From Armatimonadota bacterium (GTDB taxonomy: Bacteria; Armatimonadota; Fimbriimonadia; Fimbriimonadales; ATM1), in assembly GCA_003695835.1 (NCBI GenBank), contig RFHN01000300.1, positions 1 to 9,504 of the forward strand: a stretch of DNA of 9,504 nt. The letters are read 5' to 3'. The notes beneath the pieces are model-generated. The model made no database searches and had not been told where the DNA came from. It was given only the letters and a program-made list of their open reading frames with translations. A program made the translations under genes and the position numbers. Each line of letters begins with the position of its first letter. The stretch's first letter is position 1. Positions 7,225-9,504 of this stretch are shown here, piece by piece.

Positions 7225-7233
7225 TTCACGTAT

Positions 7234-8718
7234 ATGTCGCGAGGAGCGTTTCTACTGTCAGCCATTGGGATCACCTTGGTTCTCTCGGGATGTCAAGGTG
7301 TGCCCACGATGCCCGACAAGCCAGGCCCCAAGGTCATCGCAGAAATGGCTAAGCCCGGCACGGTGCTGATTCAAACGACGTACACCGCTCAACTGAGCGT
7401 CCCGAGCATCGCTCTGAACGAGGCGGCGTTAAATCAACTGCAACAGCAGGTGCTTGCGGCGCAAGCGCAGGGGGCGAGTCAAGAAGAACTCCTTGATGCG
7501 GTCATCAATGAATTGCTCACAAACTTCGACCGCTACTTCGTGCCATCCCCACCAATGAACCGCGTAAATGCGCAAATTGATGGCATCGGATCTGGATTCT
7601 TCGTTACACCAGATGGCTACCTTGTTACCAACGCGCACGTTGTAACAGATGATCCCGACAACCTACGAACTGCGCTCGCGCAGAATGCGCTTCAGCAATT
7701 GATTCAGAAGGACGTGGAGGACTTCGTCAATGAACTGGGAGGCGCTGCGAAACCGGAGCACATCGAGAAGCTTCAAAAGGTGGCTGCGAACTTCTACGCG
7801 ACGCACCTGCAGATCGCCGATCTGGAGCGGGCCGTAGCCGTCCATCTCGGTGCAAGCGTGCCTGGGGTTGTCTCCGCGACGAAGCCGGTCGCTGCGGAGG
7901 TCATCGAGAGTGCGGTCGGAGAACCCATTCCCGGGAAGGACGTAGCCATCCTCAAGATCTCTGACACTGACTGCCCGACGTTGGAAATCGGAGACGATAC
8001 GACGGTGGACGTCGGCGAACCTCTGTACCCCTATGGTTATCCTGCGGACGCCACCTTCTTCGCCGCATTCGATGCTTCCAGCATCAACGAACCATCGCTG
8101 ACGCAAGGACTGGCGAGCGCTCGAAAGAAGATGCAAGGAGGATGGGAGGTCATCCAGACTGACGCCGCCATCCGGGGCGGCAACAGCGGCGGCCCCGTCT
8201 TCGATGAACATGGCAAGGTAGTTGGTCTTTCGACGTTTGGGCTGAAGGATGCGTCAAGCGGCGCAGCCGCCGAAGGCGCCAACTTCATCGTTCCGATCAG
8301 CGTCGTGAAGGAGTTCCTTCAGCGCGCGAACGTAACGCCGCAGTTGAGCAAAACCAGTCAACTGTGGCGTGAGGCCGTGCTGCTGCGTGAGGAAGGTAGG
8401 AACTCCGATGCCCTCGAACGACTGAAGCAACTCGACGCGCTGCGACCCGGTACGCCCGCCGTCCAGACCCGACTGCAAGAGACGCAAAAGGCAATTCTTG
8501 AGGGCAACGACAAGCGCGGTACGCCAATCCTTCTCTACGGTGCCCTTGCCGTGGCAGGAATTGTCGTCATCTTCCTGGTCGCAAAGGCCATGGCAAAGAA
8601 GCCACAGACAGGCGGTTCGGCTGCACCAACGCCGACGACGATGAACCTGCCGTCCGGCCAAGAAGGTCCTGAAGGACAGTTGCCTCCCGGCGATGACAAG
8701 GACGAGTCGCACGGATAA
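7234..8718 (+). CDS. Lipoprotein trypsin-like serine protease with C-terminal transmembrane helix
   Basis: A 494-residue protein starting MSRGAFLLSA, with lipobox LSGC and lipidated Cys20. The catalytic domain is of the S1C/HtrA-like (trypsin_2) type: GIGSGFFVTPDGYLVTNAHVV (117-137, His135), GKDVAILKI (234-242, Asp236) and AAIRGGNSGGPVFDEHGKVVG (311-331, Ser318), so the triad is complete. The His-Asp spacing is 101 residues against about 30 in DegP; the extra segment (about 141-205) is predicted helical. A further helical segment lies at 58-100, before the core. No PDZ domain follows. Residues 375-423 form a TPR-like helical pair (REAVLLREEGRNSDALERLK), then a hydrophobic helix at 431-451, followed by KAMAKK and an acidic, Gly/Pro-rich tail to 494. 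The protease core should face the periplasm and the tail the cytoplasm. An envelope quality-control or signalling role is inference; its substrate is unknown. Confidence 0.92.
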   Translation: MSRGAFLLSAIGITLVLSGCQGVPTMPDKPGPKVIAEMAKPGTVLIQTTYTAQLSVPSIALNEAALNQLQQQVLAAQAQGASQEELLDAVINELLTNFDRYFVPSPPMNRVNAQIDGIGSGFFVTPDGYLVTNAHVVTDDPDNLRTALAQNALQQLIQKDVEDFVNELGGAAKPEHIEKLQKVAANFYATHLQIADLERAVAVHLGASVPGVVSATKPVAAEVIESAVGEPIPGKDVAILKISDTDCPTLEIGDDTTVDVGEPLYPYGYPADATFFAAFDASSINEPSLTQGLASARKKMQGGWEVIQTDAAIRGGNSGGPVFDEHGKVVGLSTFGLKDASSGAAAEGANFIVPISVVKEFLQRANVTPQLSKTSQLWREAVLLREEGRNSDALERLKQLDALRPGTPAVQTRLQETQKAILEGNDKRGTPILLYGALAVAGIVVIFLVAKAMAKKPQTGGSAAPTPTTMNLPSGQEGPEGQLPPGDDKDESHG

Positions 8719-8733
8719 GCGCTCGTACGAACA

Positions 8734-8774
8734 AGGAATGCAGAGGGCTCGCCGTTGAACCCTTCTGCGTTCCT
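8734..8774 (+). terminator. Long hairpin between the protease and the membrane-protein gene
   Basis: AGGAATGCAGAGGG (8734-8747) pairs with CCCTTCTGCGTTCCT (8760-8774) to give 14 bp with one G-U and one bulged base around a 12-nt loop. It starts 15 bp after the protease stop codon. No T run follows on either strand, so it may be a factor-assisted terminator, a 3'-end stabiliser or a bidirectional barrier. An 8-bp palindrome TCGTACGA (8723-8730) precedes it. Confidence 0.55.
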
Positions 8775-8791
8775 ACGTCCCGCGCGCTCGT

Positions 8792-8797
8792 CATAAT
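8792..8797 (+). promoter_or_regulatory. Possible -10 element of the membrane-protein gene
   Basis: CATAAT ends 9 nt before the ATG at 8807 and is the same hexamer as in the tRNA promoter. The start has no Shine-Dalgarno sequence, so a leaderless or nearly leaderless transcript is plausible. No clear -35 box is visible 16-18 bp upstream. Confidence 0.35.
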
Positions 8798-8806
8798 GCG
8801 CAACCG

Positions 8807-9504
8807 ATGGCGACCGGGGCGCAGGAAAAAGCAGACACCGACGTGGCGGCATCCCAGTCGCCGCGCTCCCTGACGCTCCGAGAGACCCTTGCCTTCTACC
8901 TGCCGGTTGCAGCCTCATGGCTTCTCATGGCCCTCGAAGGCCCGATCATCTATTCGTTCGTCAACCGGCTTCCTGAGACCACCGACGTAACGCGCGCCGC
9001 GCTCAGCGTCGTCATCGGGCTCTCCATCTGGATCGAGGCACCCGTTATCGGCTTGCTCTCCACCTCGACGACGCTCGCCAGGAACCGCCAACACTATTGG
9101 CAGCTTCGCAGGTTCACTCTACACCTTTGCGCCGCCGTAACTTTCGTCGCAGCAGCGGTCGCCCTGACACCTCTTTACGACCTCATCGTTCGCGTTTGGA
9201 TGAACCAACCGAAGGACGTCGCCGACGGGGCCCGCATCGGCATGATCCTGATGATTCCCTGGAGCGCCGCGATTGGATGGCGCCGGTACACCCAGGGCAT
9301 TCTCATCCGTCACGGGGCGACGCGAGCCGTCGGGGTCGGTACGGCGGTTCGTTTGGTTGCAGCCGGCGTCGCGGCGTTCCTCGTTTTTCAGTTCACGAGT
9401 TTGAACGGCATTTGGCTCGGTGGTTGCGCGTGGGTGGCTGCCGTCGTCTCTGAAGCGTTCTACGCTCATTGGGTCGCTCGACCGGTCATCGCGCAGCTGG
9501 TCAA
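8807..9504 (+). CDS. Polytopic membrane protein, MOP/MATE-like with ANKH resemblance (partial)
   Basis: The frame opened by ATG 8807 has no stop to the window end, giving 232 residues. A polar N-terminus (1-25) precedes hydrophobic segments at about 29-52, 63-88, 106-130, 143-158 and 175-196, with a last one at about 201-222. The sequence FYLPVAASWLLMALEGPIIYS (30-50) followed by conserved polar and charged residues in loops (SFVNRLPE, ARNRQHYWQLRRFTLH, WRRYTQGILIRHGATRAVGVGT) fits the MOP flippase superfamily. The RRxxQGxLIRxG stretch recalls the ANKH (progressive ankylosis) group and bacterial relatives annotated as MATE-like. Transport of a small anion, lipid-linked sugar or drug is all possible; the substrate is unknown. 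The gene lies 88 bp after the protease and is probably transcribed separately because of the intervening hairpin and -10-like element. Confidence 0.75.
   Translation, partial: MATGAQEKADTDVAASQSPRSLTLRETLAFYLPVAASWLLMALEGPIIYSFVNRLPETTDVTRAALSVVIGLSIWIEAPVIGLLSTSTTLARNRQHYWQLRRFTLHLCAAVTFVAAAVALTPLYDLIVRVWMNQPKDVADGARIGMILMIPWSAAIGWRRYTQGILIRHGATRAVGVGTAVRLVAAGVAAFLVFQFTSLNGIWLGGCAWVAAVVSEAFYAHWVARPVIAQLV

Noticed and set aside
7015..7233. Upstream extension of the serine protease frame
   Set aside because: It overlaps the lyase gene in another frame, and the consensus Shine-Dalgarno site plus lipoprotein signal place the start at 7234.

Overview
The window is bacterial, GC-rich chromosomal DNA, densely packed: eight protein-coding genes (two cut by the window edges) and two tRNA genes, with no gene-free stretch above 100 bp. 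Both tRNAs carry an encoded CCA end, and two proteins have clear lipoprotein signal peptides. No taxonomic marker is present. The mix of large secreted multi-domain proteins, ordinary housekeeping genes and orphan enzymes would suit an environmental Gram-negative-type lineage such as Armatimonadota/Fimbriimonadia, but that is a guess from general style.

Left half (1-5114, minus strand): read in the direction of transcription, the genes are a BtuF-type substrate-binding lipoprotein (5114-4248), a 1204-residue secreted HExxH protein with a beta-rich middle and a C-terminal HEAT-like repeat region (4189-575), ribose-5-phosphate isomerase B (578-114, ATGA overlap), and the start of a membrane-anchored protein (108-1, partial). 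Gaps are 58, -4 and 5 bp with no obvious terminator, so they probably form one transcription unit. The functions do not form an evident pathway.

Middle (5115-6240): a 92-bp divergent spacer leads to a plus-strand gene for an exported protein with an N-terminal beta-sandwich (carboxypeptidase-regulatory-like) domain followed by TPR repeats. It converges on tRNA-Asp(GTC) and tRNA-Phe(GAA), which are on the minus strand. The TPR stop codon is only 4 bp from the CCA end of tRNA-Phe. A good sigma70-type promoter for the tRNAs overlaps the first codons of the next gene.

Right half (6248-9504, plus strand): 3-hydroxy-3-methylglutaryl-CoA lyase, then a lipoprotein trypsin-like serine protease with a complete catalytic triad, an unusually long His-Asp insertion and a C-terminal transmembrane helix, then a long hairpin, and finally the beginning of a polytopic membrane protein of MOP/MATE-like type (resembling the ANKH branch), cut by the window end.

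I find no CRISPR array, insertion sequence, prophage or recognised defence system. The points most worth following up are the architectures of the two secreted proteases and a recurring pattern of -10-like hexamers 8-9 nt before SD-less start codons, which suggests leaderless transcripts.
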